In this document: one piece after another, positions 38,521 to 52,221 of the stretch
Numbering within the stretch: position 1 is the stretch's first letter
Layout of the letters: each line of letters begins with the position of its first letter
Source: Effrenium voratum
Taxonomy: Eukaryota; Sar; Dinophyceae; Suessiales; Symbiodiniaceae
Length of the DNA stretch: 64,000 nucleotides
Reading direction: 5' to 3'
Assembly (NCBI GenBank): GCA_963377175.1
Contig: CAUJNA010003316.1
Coordinates: 305,501-369,500 of the forward strand
The notes under the pieces: model-generated
The model's database searches: none
What the model was told of the DNA's origin: nothing
The model's input: the letters and a program-made list of their open reading frames with translations, nothing else
Position numbers and translations under genes: made by a program

Positions 38521-39645
38521 ATGGGCTGCACAGGTGCCACAATGCAATCGTTGGTATGTGTTTCGCTATCTGGGGTCTATTTTTTTCTTCATTTTTTTTT
38601 CTTTGGGGGGGGAGGACGTCAGGCACCTCCAAATCTGACCAGTCGCCTCCTTGGTGCGAAGGCTACACCGATGGCTGCGAGGTCAGCGAAAGCGACATGG
38701 AGCAGGCCGAGGACGGCGCCGGATGGGGCTTGTTGGGGGCTGGGCCAGGCATTTTTACCACTTGGGGGAGGACACATAATTTTCATTTCTCGGTGCAATT
38801 TTTTGACCTCTGGGGACAATTATTTGGACTCACCTTCCTGACTGCTGGCTCAGGGACCAGGGCTCGTTGGGACAGCGACGGTTGGACAGAACACTGAGAT
38901 GCCCAAAGCGAATCGACCTTTTGACCTTTTGGTTTTCCTGTTTTGGTCCATATTTAGTGGAGGTCCCAAAAGGTTAACCCTTTATTTTCAGGTCCTTTTG
39001 GAGAAGTAAGAACAGGGAATCAAGCCCTGGATGAATGTCGACCCATCAATCCGAAGGACTGACGCGGTTGTGTTGCAGTTGCCCACAAAGTGACAGACCT
39101 GTTGCTTCCGGATCTCCTGGTTTGGAGGGCCCTACTTTTGTTTTCACTGCCTGACTGAGCAGAAGCTGCGTTTTGAGGTGGTTGCTCTTCACGAATCAGT
39201 GCCCAGGGACAAAAGCTCCGGAGGCCCGGGATGAGGCCGAAGCTTCCGCCACTTCCCAACTTTTCAATTTTGCAGGGATTGAGTCCTCATGTGTTTTGCA
39301 AGTTGCAATCCCTGGCCTGACACTGAAAGCAAGCAAGGGAAGATGGGTTCCGTGTCACGCTTCAGGCAACCATGAAAAGCTGGTTTGGTTCGGTTTTGGG
39401 AATGTTCGAGCCCCTTCTTGCGGAGCATAATTGAGAAACCACCCCTAACCTGCCCACCGACCACCTCCACCGACCACCTCCACCAACCACCTCCACCAAG
39501 CTTCAGACATTTGGTCCCGAAACCTCCACCCCCAAACAACCACAAACCACTAACCAACCCAAACCTCCACCCAAAACCAACCAACCCAAGCCTGGAGTTG
39601 CTCCACGCGCACCGAGCCACCGGGGAAGACGACCTCGCTCGCGCG
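38521..39645. other. Host sequence, no gene recognised
   Basis: An acidic GC-rich block (about 38635-38745) might be an exon, but no family is recognised. A 12-bp CCACCTCCACCGA repeat lies near 39455-39500. Otherwise featureless. Confidence 0.4.
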
Positions 39646-39718
39646 CTTCGGACGCGAGCGCGAAGGAGGCGGCCTTTCTGAAGCTCCAGGAGCTGCAGCG
39701 GGAGGAAGAGGAGCGGAG
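39646..39718 (+). CDS. TON2-like gene, candidate N-terminal exon
   Basis: GC-rich block coding ASAKEAAFLKLQELQREEEER, a charged helix like that before the IPxFY motif in TON2 proteins. Likely donor AG|GTGCCC after 39718. The start is not defined, and this exon is weaker than those that follow. Confidence 0.35.
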
Positions 39719-39884
39719 GTGCCCCTCCTTGAGGCGCGCGCTTGCGAGTCGCGCGCGTCGCGCGTTGGAGAGATATGGGTGTGGCTCAAAAAGCGAGAGC
39801 TGGGGGCAAACCGCAGGCTTTAGTCTTTGGTTCCGTTTACCACTGTGCCATTTTGGTAGATTTATTTGAGCCACAGCCATATAT

Positions 39885-39912
39885 ACATATATATATATAT
39901 ATACATACATGT
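39885..39912. repeat. AT/AC-rich simple repeat
   Basis: Short TATACATATATATATATATA tract in the first mapped intron. Confidence 0.85.
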
Positions 39913-39977
39913 TCACAGCAATATTTCAGTGCAGCTTCGCACAAAAGCCAATCGCTCGCGGCGTCTCGTGCGTGCCG

Positions 39978-40052
39978 TCATTCTTTCGCCTTCTGAAACG
40001 CAAGAAACCCATCGCTCCGGAGAGGTCCATCCCGCGCTTCTACGAGCGCAAG
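39978..40052 (+). CDS. TON2-like exon with IPRFYERK motif
   Basis: Codes APERSIPRFYERK, matching the conserved IP(R/S)FYxxK of the family. It ends AAG|GCGGGA (GC donor, phase 0). The acceptor is uncertain; the frame is open from before 39930. Confidence 0.65.
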
Positions 40053-40579
40053 GCGGGAGGTTTGGGGTGGATGTGGCGTTGGTGGCAGCTTGACGTGCGC
40101 CTGACGCAGGGTGATGGCTAGACACATTTCCCGGCAGACGACGGGAGAAGAGAAAAGAACTGGGTGCAAGGAGGGCCCGGCAGAGAAGACGATTAGCTTT
40201 GAGAGGCTTTGCCAACATCCGTGGATTCCTTTCAATTTTGAAGCCCAATTTTCAAGCTGACTTTGGCAGAGCTTCGAACGTTCGGCTGCCATTGCCAGGT
40301 TCGCAGTAATATGGCAAACAGGATCATTTTTGTGCATTCAGTTTTTGGTGACCCCGGCTGCTTGCCGTTAGTCTTCTCGTTTTGTTGATTTGCAGGTCAA
40401 AGGATATAGCATCTGCGCTCTCCTGCAGATGAGAACCCACGAAGCCCTCATTCCGAGGAATCTTCCTTCGGGCGACCTTGCCAGGCTGCTCCTCTGGATG
40501 AGTCCACATCCCTGCGGCCCCGGGTGTTGCGGGAAGCACGTGGCCTGGCAGCACTTGGCGGGGTGAAGCTGTTCCTGTT

Positions 40580-41405
<826 letters not shown>

Positions 41406-41635
41406 GGGAAAGCAAACAGAGGTGCATTTTGCTTGGATGTTAAAACTTTAGCTTTTTGTCAACTAATGGGTTTTCCATTAAACCAGTAAAAGTTAAACTT
41501 TTAGCATGGGAGCAGAAAGCAACCGAGTGTCTATGTCTGTCCATGTTTGTGTCTCTGTCTCTGTGTCTCTCTGTCTCTCTGTCTCTCTGTCTCTCTGTCT
41601 CTCTGTCTCTCTGGCTCTATGTCTTTGTCGCTTTC

Positions 41636-41942
<307 letters not shown>

Positions 41943-42128
41943 GATTTACAAACGACGCTTGCAAGACATATCTTTCCACATGCTCATCTCAAGGTTGTGA
42001 ACACCTAGGCCCACACTGAACAGAATCCATTTCATTTATTGTTTCTACTTCCGCTGTTGGACATTGTTGGTTCCCAAAAGTACGAATTCCCCTTTTTTGG
42101 GCTCGTTTCACGCTTGAGATACCCAAAG

Positions 42129-42243
42129 GCCCCGGTTTCGGCCGGGCCAATGGCCTTTTTCAGCGGCTGGCCGCTTCGAGGCTCGCGACTCCTGCAGCGA
42201 AAGAGCTCCAAGGAGCTGCTGGATGAGGAGGACCGTGGGCGAG
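42129..42243 (+). CDS. TON2-like exon with LLQRKSSKELLDEED
   Basis: Codes SRLLQRKSSKELLDEED, matching FLQRKSRELLDNEE of the animal protein. With the acceptor AAAG|G at 42128 the length from IPRFYERK matches the family. Donor GAG|GTGATG. A weak candidate for the following exon is 42529 onward (RLDYLLRLL). The segment MSYDQ near 45275 is another, but neither is proven. Confidence 0.65.
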
Positions 42244-42829
42244 GTGATGTGCCCGGACGTGAAAAGGGGGGGGGGGGGCGTCCAAACGGGTATCCTATGG
42301 AACTTGATGTAAAAGGGGGGTTTGGACCCCCCATTGAAAGGGACCGGGTCCCGAACGTCAGGTTCCATGTGAGAAAGGCGGGAGTACCCGAAAAGCTGGC
42401 ACTATGAGATAACGGTTGTTTGGGTTCCATGTCAATCAGTTTTTGAAAGGTGAACCTACCATGAAGAGGTGGTTTCCCTTTTGCAGGAAGCCCTCTACTC
42501 TGAAACTGAACAAGTTTGGTTCACTCAGGTCGCCTGGATTACTTGCTGCGACTTCTGCCACTTGGGGCAAACTCTGCATACCGACAGAGGAAAGCAAGCG
42601 TATTGCGTGGCAAACCCGCCACCACCAAAACAACGAGCTGCCCACCAACATAGGTGATGGCGTACTTGTACCATTCATGGCATTTCCGATCTATCAGGCC
42701 TATATCTTAGATAGAGATCACAGAACAACATGTTGTCCTTTTACTGGGAAGTTCTAGACTGTCTTGCAGAGATTGGCAGCGCGATCTTTGATTGGGCTTA
42801 CGGCTTAAATATCTAAAGCGAAGAAGAGC

Positions 42830-42920
42830 AACAACAAGGAGGAGAAGAAGAAACAAACGGAGAAGAAGAATAATAAGAAGAAGAACAAGAAGAAGGAGAA
42901 GAAGAAGAAGAAGAAGAGGG
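42830..42920. repeat. GAA-rich simple repeat
   Basis: Purine tract of GAAGAA/GAGAA units inside the intron. Confidence 0.85.
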
Positions 42921-45551
42921 AAGGTCACTCCAGATCGAATGCATAAATTTTGAGGAAATCCAAGATAAGTTGCAGATTGCCTCGGGCGCCAAAGCCACCA
43001 TGATTGGGCGAAGTCTATTGGGGCTCCTTCCTTTTGGGGTTTCATGTGAATTCGCAGTGCAGTTTGGTCGTAGGACCTCCATGCCATCCTTGCGCAGCTG
43101 AAGGCTCGGGTTTTGCCGTTGAGATGCACGGACGAAGCTCGCCTGGAGTGATGAAGGTCCTTTGCTGTGGGTTCTCTTTGAGGCTGGTGAAGTAACAGGG
43201 CATGCTCTGCAAATGCCGAGCTGAGGAAGCGAAAAGAGTGAAAAGAGCTATATGCAAAGTATAGCCATTTGCCCAGGCAAGTTGGACACCCTGCAATGTA
43301 CCGCAACTTGCCAGGGTTTTGCTTGGTTCGCTAATATTTGGGGGAATGAACCGTATCCCGTATTTGCAGAAATCATGGCGAGCTCACCCATGCCAGTGCG
43401 AAACAAATGATTTTCATCCCCCATGATGATTACTCCTAGGAGATCCCGCAGTTACAGAATGAAGGACAACAAGAGGAAGGGCCTCGGAACTTTTTCCACT
43501 GGACTTACCCCAATCATTGGGAATGGACAGGCCCTTGGAAGCTGGTAGTCTTCCAAGGGGTTTGCTCACCCCAAGACCTGCGGTCATGCACACAAGCTGG
43601 ACAAACCTAGCCATCCCTTGGAAGTCCTGGTCACAACAAAAGGAAGCAACGGAAAACTGCCAGCCAGAAAGGGCTGTTTGTTTCCAACCAGAACAAGTTT
43701 GGTCTGCTAGCATGGTCTATCGAGTCAGCACATGGTATCCAGCGTTAGGTGAAGGTTGTAATTCCTCTGCAGGGTGGAGATGTTGCACTCGTCAACTTTG
43801 TAGCCAGCAGATGTCAGCCAAAACTCGCTTGATTGCTGTGGATGTCAAGCACAGAATAAGACACCATGAAGGACGGGCACATTCATGTGGACTGCGAAAT
43901 TGGGAATGTCGCTACATTTGGATCCTCCAAACGCTCCCTTGATCTCCGTGCAACGCCCACTTCGCGTCCTCTTTTTTAAACAAAAAAATAAAAGTAAAAG
44001 AGAAAAACATGTTTCGGCCCGCCAAGCTTCGCCGCATTTTTTCTTGTTTCCATGAGACGGTCTGCAAGGGAAGTCGGCGCCGCTTGGCTTTGCCAGGCGC
44101 ACGCGCGTCGCGTGCCTGGGCGCGTGGATTCGGAGGTGGAGGCTGGGGGGTGAGACGGGTATGCAGAACAGCGTGATCCAAAAAAAAATTACACCCGTTC
44201 CGGGGGCTCAAAAGGTCTACACAAAGCCGTCAAGGTGGAGTATGATCTGTCTGAGGCATGAGTGGGCCCAAGTCTGGTCGCGAGTGGTCCGATTTGGTTC
44301 TGAAGTGGTCCCAAGAGCCCCTTTAGGCGAAGGGTCGCGCGACATGTCCTGAGGAGACGGGGCGAACAGATCCCATGAGCCCCACATGCCTGACACTTCA
44401 AAGTCCTCACTCCGATTGGGCTTCCGGAAGGCGCCTTCCAAAGCCGAATGGGGGGATCAAGGGAGGAATTCTTTTTTTTTTTTTTTTTTTTCCGCATAGT
44501 CGAGCACCAAATCCACGGCTGTCAGGTTGGCCGGGGCCCTTTGGCAAGCCACTTTGATCCGCTTTGGCAAGCCCCTTTTGGCCATGATATCTTGGTAGGA
44601 TGGCTACCGGCCACCGGTCCGGCTGGCGGGTGATTTCAATAGACACCTTGAGTTTCCCATTTGACCAAAGGAAACCGTACCCTTTTCCCACCTGCATTGG
44701 AGGAGGAGGAGGAGGGGGTTTCCCCAAACTGAGAGTAGTCTTCCGGAATGCTTGATTCGAGGGATGGTAAGACCCACCAAATCGCTCTGCAAAGTCCATT
44801 CGCAGAGAAGGGCCCGGAAGGGCCCAAAAGCTATTGATCTGAGAGTAGCTTTCGCCAGGTAATCGACTACCAGAGCTTCTGCAAAATCCGCAAGGTGCGT
44901 ACGAGCGAGCGAGCGGAAACAGCGGGGAGTTGAAGGAGTTGAAGCAGGGGTCCTGTTGCAAATTTGCCACGCCGGAGTGTTGCACTCGCTCTTCCCCGAG
45001 CCAAGGCCTATTAGAATCCTTGCTTCATTGGTTTGCCGATTTGCAGCTCCAAAGGTTCTGGGTGAAATAGGTCAAGCGCATAGGCGAAGTTCATTTCTTT
45101 TTGCGGAGCTCCCTTCCAAGAAAACGGGCGCCAGGCGTTTTGGGGCTTGTCTCTAAGTTGGGATACCCCTACAAAATGGATGTTATATTCTTGGCTTCCC
45201 TTTTCACACCCTCAAGCAAGGGTTCCAGCTCCAAAGAATGATGCACCAACGCTTCTTCTTTTGGATGGTTTCAATATGAGCTACGATCAAGACCCGGGCA
45301 GAGCAGCTGCCTTTGGATTGATTCCTCCCATGTTTTTTTTTTGGCGCGGCCAGGTGGGTGGTCGATGCCTTTTTCCTTTTTGCTCGTGTTTTCTTGCTTG
45401 TTTGCTTGTTTGTTTGTTTGTTTGTTTGTTTGTTTGTTTGCCCGTGTCCTTTTTTTGCGGGCACCCTTTTGGTTGTTGGGTTCAAGGGGCAGCCAATGGC
45501 ATTCCCCGCCCAGTTCTGGAACACGCAAAGGACCCCGAGGGGCTTGTCCAG
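42921..45551. other. Intronic host sequence
   Basis: No recognised gene. Contains a T-run (44471-44492) and, near its right end, a GTTT tract (about 45397-45440). One or more missing TON2-like exons of about 25 codons should lie between 42243 and 45552. Confidence 0.45.
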
Positions 45552-45609
45552 AACTTCCGGAGGAGCTCTCGAAGCGGGGGGAGCGCTTCAAGCAGTACTT
45601 CCTGCCCTC
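45552..45609 (+). CDS. TON2-like exon with GERFKQYFLPS
   Basis: Codes ELSKRGERFKQYFLPS, matching the GxKCxxFF(T/S)xx segment. Acceptor CCAG before 45552; donor CTC|GCCGGG (GC, phase 2). The joined codon with the next exon gives FLPSTFLKF. Confidence 0.7.
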
Positions 45610-46409
45610 GCCGGGGCGCCCGGGGATGCCTGACAAAGGCGCGGAACCCACACAGAAAAACAAGAAAGGAGGTTCCCCCGCAACAAAAAATCAGAAGCAC
45701 CAGGACTTGTCCAAACCTCCAATCAGCTTGAGCCATATCTCAACATTTCCAACCCGGCCAGTCGAATGGGTCTGGAATTTGAGTCGTTTGAGGGGCATGG
45801 AGGCGAGACCTGACTTGGGGATGGTGTGGATGGTCGCGAAATCCATTTCAAGCACCACGAAATGAGGCCAGGGTTGAAACCATAACGTTTGTTGGTATTT
45901 ACAGGGGACTTACCGGGGACTCGAATCATTCCTTTGGGTTTCTGAACGGTGGTGCGTAAGAAGAATTTCGCAACCATCCACAGTAGGTCCCAGGTCCTCT
46001 TCAGGTCCAGTCGCTTTAGCGTCCCGGAATTATCACCTTGGATCTCCAGCTTCAAGACTCAGGCGAGGAAGGGTAGCCGTCAAGGGTAGACAAACCCATC
46101 TCGTCTCCAGAAATCTTTGAGCCACTTGCCCAGCCACTCCGAAGCTCGTTGAAGCTCGGCCCGGGGGCTTGGGATCGAAACGGACCGAAGGAGGCCATGA
46201 AAAATCCGGAGAGTTCCGTAGCCGAGGTCGGCGAAAACGCCAAGTCCGCCCGAGCCGGGTCCTAGGGTTTTTCTTGGTTTTTAGGCAGCACCTTGGCCCT
46301 ACCGCGAGCTTCCCTTTCAAATGGTTTTAGGTTGGAACCAAACTCAGGGAGCGCTTTCGGCCGTTTGTCGGCTTTCGGCTTTCGGCCCCGGGCGAAAGCG
46401 GCTGGCGAG

Positions 46410-46485
46410 GACCTTCCTGAAGTTCCCTCGGGACTTCAGCGGCTGCATCGCCATTGTGCCCTTCTTCACTTTCGTGGTCCGGAAG
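46410..46485 (+). CDS. TON2-like exon with FLKFPRDFSGCIAI
   Basis: Codes TFLKFPRDFSGCIAIVPFF, then TFVVRK, matching FxKxxxDxxGRIxIxxFxxYVMRK in the family. Acceptor GAG|G, donor AAG|GCGCTG (GC, phase 0). Confidence 0.85.
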
Positions 46486-46549
46486 GCGCTGTTGTTGGAA
46501 GGGGGGAAGAGGGGGGGGAGTGGGCTGGGTTGTTGGGTTGCTGTGTTCT

Positions 46550-46990
46550 TGGTTTCTTTGTTTGTTTGTTGTTTGTTTGTTTATCTGTTTGCTTGCTTGC
46601 TTGCTTTCTTGCTTTCTTGCTTGTTTGTTTGTTTGTTTGTTTGTTTGTTTTTTGGTTTGCTTGCTTGCTTGCTTGCTTGTTTGTTTGTTTGTTTGTTTGT
46701 TTGTTTGTGTGTTCGTTCCTTTTCTGCATTGTTTGATTGTTTGTTTGTTGGTTTGTCTGTCTGCCTGCCTGCCTGCCTGCCTAGCATGGCCTGGCCTGGC
46801 TGCCTGCCATCCTGCCTGCCTGTCTGTCTATCTGTCTGTCCGTCCGTCCGTCCGTCCGTCTGTCTGTCTGTTTGTCTGTCTGTGTTGTGTTGCTTGTTTT
46901 CGCGTGTCCGCTTTGTTTTGTTTGTTTTGTGTGGTTTGTTTGCATCTTTTTCTGTCTGTTTTATTTGTTTGTTGTTATTTGTTTGTTGGC
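46550..46990. repeat. GTTT/CTTG/GTCT microsatellites
   Basis: Interrupted GTTT, CTTG, CTGC and GTCC units in the intron. ORFs here are artefacts. Confidence 0.93.
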
Positions 46991-47564
46991 TTGGGTCTGG
47001 CTGCAAAAGTTTGGCCTGGGTGCTCTATGGAGATATGTGGTGAGATCAGAGCTCAGTGGCACGCAATCTGCTCTGAGGCATTGAGCCCAACACAGATTGA
47101 TCATTCATTCAGCCCAGGATTCAGAGGGCGCAGAGATGAATCTGTTTGCTTCAACAAAGGGGTCCAGTACGGGCAAAGGATGGGGTCATTGTCGCGTTTA
47201 CAAGCATCGACTCTCAAACACAGAGGCTTCTGCCAGTCTATCCTTCCCCTTTCCAGCATTCCTGGAGGAAGTGATTCTGACATGTCCGGCTTGTTCACTT
47301 CCACTGCTGACATACCAGGAGTGGGCAAGCTAGGCCTGCATGAGTCACGAAAAATCGGCTAATTGGAGGGTAAGGGACAATCCCAGCCACGAGCGGCCTT
47401 CTGGATTCTTTACATGATGGGTTGACCATTTTGATACCGATCGGTTTTGGTTGCGACTCACATGCTCAGCAGGGAACACCCTTCCGGGTGTTGGGAATGA
47501 ACCGGGTCATTCCATTTCTCATTCCCTGCTGAGACCCCCACGGTTTTGCTCTCTCCTTTCCCAG

Positions 47565-47636
47565 GTAAATCTGAGACAGACCCGGGTGCAGCTCAGCTAC
47601 TACGACGCCCTGGGCTGCGGCTACTTGCGGGAGAAG
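47565..47636 (+). CDS. TON2-like exon with LRQTRVQLSYYDALGCGYLREK
   Basis: 72 bp in phase 0. It codes VNLRQTRVQLSYYDALG, then CGYLREK, matching VxLxQTRIxLSxYDxxGxGYLRE, the first EF-hand region. Acceptor CCCAG|G, donor AAG|GCGAGC (GC). Confidence 0.92.
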
Positions 47637-47714
47637 GCGAGCTCCAGCAAAAAACCGCACACCTGGTGCAGAAGTCAGGTGAACCGTGCCTTTCCTTTGG
47701 AACTTTCGGTTTTT

Positions 47715-47815
47715 TTTGGACTTTCCGTTTTTTTTTTTTTTTGGGACTTTTTGGACTTTTTGGACTTTTTGGACCTTTTGGACCTTTTGGACCTTTTGGA
47801 TTTTTTTTGGTCTTT
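47715..47815. repeat. 10-bp TTTTTGGACT repeat
   Basis: Tandem TTTTTGGACT/TTTTGGACC units. Intronic. Confidence 0.85.
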
Positions 47816-48236
47816 CTTCAGTGAGTCTCCGCAGAGCCTTTTGGGTTCGCTTTCTTGGTGAGGCTTACAATGACTCATCTTGAAGCACACGACTTCAACT
47901 TTGGTGATAACGACAATGCCAGCCAATTAAACCTTCTTTGGACAGTTTATGCCCTCTGTGCGACGAGGGTCCAATGGCGAGCCCACTAGCTTTCTGCTGC
48001 TGCAAGGTGATGTGACTGAGTACAATTAACAGGCCTATTTCAGGGTCTTTGGACATTCGCTTGAATTGCTTGAAAGGCAAGAACCCAACATGAAGTAGAT
48101 TCCGCGTACCAGCAGACACTTTCCTGCCAAAGAATCAGACATCCTTTGGTTAAGGGCAACCAAACGGACGCCATACCTCTGCTCTTTCCGCATCCCATGT
48201 TGATTCTTGGATCAACAACCCAGCAGCGCTCGGCAG

Positions 48237-48292
48237 GATATGGAGAATTTCATCTTCGAGATGATTCCCACGCTGCCGGGGGCCGCAGCGCT
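48237..48292 (+). CDS. TON2-like exon with ENFIFEMIPTLP
   Basis: Codes DMENFIFEMIPTLPGAAAL, matching DLENYILELIPTLP. Acceptor GGCAG|G. The donor is ambiguous: a GC donor after 48292 keeps phase with the next exon, and a GA donor three bases on would too. Confidence 0.85.
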
Positions 48293-50193
48293 GCTGAGCA
48301 ATCGGGATGCGGTTGATGGGTCAGGATGCCTTTCACACGCCGCGTGCAGTACTCCAGAATCTGCGCGTCGCCAACCGCAGTGACCCCGCTGTAGTGTTTC
48401 CCGAGTATCCGTAGTTTTCTCTATCTATCATCCACAAAAAAGACGCACAAATGAATGTTTTCTCTATCAACTTGACATGACTCGTTGAAATTGCTCACTG
48501 GTTTGACCTTGAAGGGTTTGTTCCGAAAGCTGGTACAGGGATGGTGGCATCTAAAGGGATGGTTATACAGATAAAGGGGCGGGGCTTCCTGCTAAGCAAC
48601 AAAAGCTGAGGGGATCAATGCTTAGTTCAGGAAAGGCCTTCATCCTCTTGTCCCCAAACCGGGGCAAATTGCCTACAAACAAGAGTGTGTATGCTACAGG
48701 ATTCTATTTTAGAGTTGTTAGAGGGAAGCCCAAAGGAACACCACTTTCTTTCTTTTTTGTTTTGGTTTTGGGGGTACTTTTTGACACATGCCCATGTGCT
48801 GCATACCGCAAGCTTGATTTCCCAGCTCGTTCACCAAAGCAATTTCAAGTTGCAAGCTGGTGCCTTCCAAGTGAGCTGTTCAAAAGGAAGCAAGCAAACA
48901 TGTTGAGGGGTTCTCAAAGTTCCTGGCTCCCTTTAACCTCACCAGGCACCTCACACTTTTCTGCTCAGGCCTCAGCTCAACTCGCTGCAGGAGGAGCAGG
49001 GGCCTGAGGGGCCTTTGGTTCACGCCCGAAATTTTGAGCAACACAGCAACCACAAAGCTTTGGCGACAACAAGGTGAGCTGTTCTTGTGTCTCTTGACAG
49101 AACATTAGTTCATGCACCGTACCTGAGAACTGCTGCCTACGGGGTGCTAGTTGCGATTTCGCTAGTCGGATTCCTGGAATGATGCGATTGTGGCATTCAA
49201 ATTGTTCCATTTCACCCTTCAAAGCATGACGTTGGGGGGATTTCTGCATGTCCTGCATTGAGCACTAGTGGCTGGTTTGGCTGGGCTGGTATGGGTTGTG
49301 TCTTTTCGGAGAATCCAAAGAGCGGCTTTCCTTAACAGGTGGTGTGGATTGGTGGGCGGTCAAGGAGGGGCTTCCCATTTGGACTCTGCAAGAACCATTG
49401 GTTCAAATCCAAATTTCGCCACCAGACCTCCTCGGTACTCAACAGTTGATTTACATGGAACCACAAAAAAAGACACCATTGTTTTCTCCTTTTAAGGTCC
49501 CCCCCCCCGAACGTGGGTTCCATGTGACTTGTACATTTTGTCCACCGCCTTGGAGTTGGATCTTGGCCGCTTGATGGCAGCTGCCCGCACGCCCCAGGTT
49601 CGATGTTGCGAGTTGGTACTAGACCCTAGGCCTTTCTCAGAATGGGGAATCTCCCCAGAATGGTCGGCTTCCAATTTGTTTCCCTTTCAAGCCAACCAAC
49701 CAATAGACAGCAGGGCGCGCCGTCAATGTTGCTTCCAAATGTTTTGGAGAGAAGCTGTCCTTGTGTTTCATGATCCTGAAAATAGGGGGAACCTAAAAGA
49801 GAGTCTTGAGCGTTCTCCCAAGGCTTGCCAAGTTTGGCTCAGTTGAGGGTGTCACTTTTGGTTTCTTTCTGTTTTCAACCAAAGGGAATCCAGCCAGTTT
49901 GTGTTCAAGACCCAATTTTCGGGATAACCCCAGGTTGCTTGTCACATGTCTCTGCCAACAAAGGCACCGCAGGGGTCATTTCATTGACTTTCATTGACTT
50001 AACTTTTGCCTGTTTGCTTTTCCTTTCAACCAGCAAAAGGCAAACTCTCTGCAGGTCCAGAGGGCTGGCCAGATTTGGAATCCAGCCCATTTGGGAGGTA
50101 TATCTCCCCCCAAAAGTCGCGGGTTTTCTTTTGGTTGTCCTTTTAAACCAAGCTGAAAAGGGTAACACCCACCCATCCGGACCGAGTCGTCAG

Positions 50194-50245
50194 GTTTTAT
50201 CCCTTCTACGTCTTCACGGCGGTGAGGAAATTCTTCTTCTTCCTG
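50194..50245 (+). CDS. TON2-like exon with FYPFYVFTAVRKFFFFL
   Basis: Codes FYPFYVFTAVRKFFFFL, nearly identical to FYSFYVCTAVRKFFFFL of the animal protein. Acceptor TCAG|G, donor CTG|GCGCGC (GC, phase 0). Confidence 0.92.
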
Positions 50246-51010
50246 GCGCGCCGGCCCAGTGAAAGGGCAAGCCCCCAGGAGCTTCATCTTTCTGAAGGGC
50301 CCAGGTGGGTGTGGGTCAAAAATGGGTACCCCGTAAATGGAAACAAGGACTAAAACCTGCGAGGGTCACCTGGTGGTTTAGTTTTAACCCGTACCCAGGT
50401 GAGCTTTTCTTCGAAGCTTTGATGCGGCTTGCTTGGTCAGGTCGAAGATGCTTGAACGCTGGCTCAGAGGCTTGCTAGAAACAAGGGGAGCTTTGGCAAT
50501 TTGAGATGTTGTCCGTTTTCTTCGATTTAGTGTGCTGTGTGGCAAGCAACACCAGAAACAAGAAACAGGGCGAGTGATAGCCATGCTTTCATGAGAGTTC
50601 AAGGCGCGTCACAGCACCTTGCATGGGCTCAAACAAATTTGTATGAACGCATCGGGCCGTTGGTTACCTCCTCTCAAACTTGTTCGGATGCATCTCCGCT
50701 CCATAGCTTCCTCCAAGTCTATGAAAAAAAGGATCTAGAACACTGAGCCAAATCATCCCTCACAGCCCTTCAAGGCCAAGAACGAATGAGGGCAACTTCC
50801 GCAAAGATGAATCAGTTGCAGCAGTTTTTGAGGGCATCCCCAAATGTAGCTCTGAAAGAGGCCTTGATGCCTCCATGGCAGGGCAAGATTTGGCAACCGG
50901 CCTTTGGTCCCCTGAGAGAAATCTGAAAGGAACGAGAAGGAACGGAAAGGAGGCTGAAACAAGTGTCAGCCAGGAATTGGCTCAACTCTCCAGACAGAGC
51001 CGGCACCAAG

Positions 51011-51075
51011 GATGCCAAGCGTACCGGCCGCGTGTGGATCCGGGATTTGCTGTCATCCCAGATCCTGCCAGAGCT
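51011..51075 (+). CDS. TON2-like exon with DAKRTGRVWIRDLL
   Basis: Codes DAKRTGRVWIRDLLSSQILP, matching DPLRTGKIKIQDIL. Acceptor CAAG|G, donor GCT|GTGCGC, one of the few GT donors, phase 2. Confidence 0.88.
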
Positions 51076-51433
51076 GTGCGCCGCAGTTTTGCCAGGAATG
51101 GGATCGCTATGTTTCCTGTTTTAAGCCAATTTAGGCATCGCAGTCGTTGGTCGGGGTAGTGTTTGCGGGAGCCGAGGGAGCGGGGGTGTATCAATACGGA
51201 TGTTTGTCCAGGCTTTAACGTTTTTTTTTGGTACGAATCTGCCTTTTGGAATAGCTTTGAACATGAACAGGAGACAGTTGCCACCTGAGTTCCAAATGTT
51301 TGACGTGTGAAGGGACAAGAGGGGCATCAACTGCAGGTCACCTCTCTGACCTCCGATGGCGCGCTTTCCTCTTCGGGGCATCTCACCTGCGGAAGGTTCC
51401 TGGCATGCAGTCCACGGCACTCCTCCCCGATAG

Positions 51434-51509
51434 GTACGAGCTGCGGCAGGAGCAATCTTTGGGGGCCGCTGCGGAGTCCAATTGGTTCAGCATGCAGTCG
51501 GCTCTCAAG
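51434..51509 (+). CDS. TON2-like exon with ELRQEQ and NWFSMQSALK
   Basis: Codes YELRQEQSLGAAAESNWFS, then MQSALK, matching LELRDEE...NWFSAPSALR. Acceptor ATAG|G, donor AAG|GCGCCT (GC, phase 0). Confidence 0.92.
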
Positions 51510-51720
51510 GCGCCTGGGAGTGCGGGATGTAAAAAGCGTTCGGGATGCAGTCGGCTCTTGGCGTTGCGAGGGAGACCTCCAAATAAAAAAACACCTCAAG
51601 CCGAAAGCTGAGATGGTTCAAGGGTAGAATGCAGACTCGCCTCAAAACCTGAGAACCACCCATGTATCAGCCTTCCATTGGTTGCCATGTGTGCAGAGAA
51701 GTCAGTTCGCTGGGCACGAG

Positions 51721-51755
51721 GTCTACGGCGCATACCTGTACTTGGATTTGGACCA
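51721..51755 (+). CDS. TON2-like mini-exon with VYGAYLYLDLD
   Basis: A 35-bp exon coding VYGAYLYLDLD, matching VYGQYLNLDKD, the start of an EF-hand loop. Acceptor CGAG|G, donor CCA|GCCAAG (GC, phase 2). The next exon completes the loop. Confidence 0.88.
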
Positions 51756-52221
51756 GCCAAGCGCTGAGGAGACCGATCCAGATCCCGCGTGAGGGTTGTT
51801 TTTTGGAGGCTCGGTACCCTTTGCATGCTGGGTGAAAGGGACACCAAATGGAAAGCGGCATCTTGTCCGGGCCCCGTTTTTTTGACACATACCCATTTGG
51901 AGTTTTGTTTGTTGTGGTGGAGGGGTCCTTTCATGTCATTTTCTTGACTTTTGAGCGCGCGGCATTTGCTGCACACCTGTATGTTCAAGCACGACTGGAC
52001 CTTGGAGGCTGCCCTCAAGCATCCTCCCTGTTAAGCCACAATGATGCTTTATCCGAAATCTCGCCCCTAAAGTGGACCTCTTCCCATGGTGTGCCACTGG
52101 TTGTACCCTCCCGCCGATCAACATCGAAGCTGACAGGTTTGTGTTGGAGACCATTTCCTTTGAAGTGACCCTCCGGCGAATTCCATGTTAGATGGCGGGA
52201 GGGTACCTGTTTTTGGCTTAG

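Noticed and set aside
49340..49430. tRNA-like 3' half (GGTTCAAATCC, then GCCACCA)
   Set aside because: The B-box and CCA end look right, but no matching 5' acceptor strand or anticodon stem could be drawn. At most a tRNA-derived repeat.
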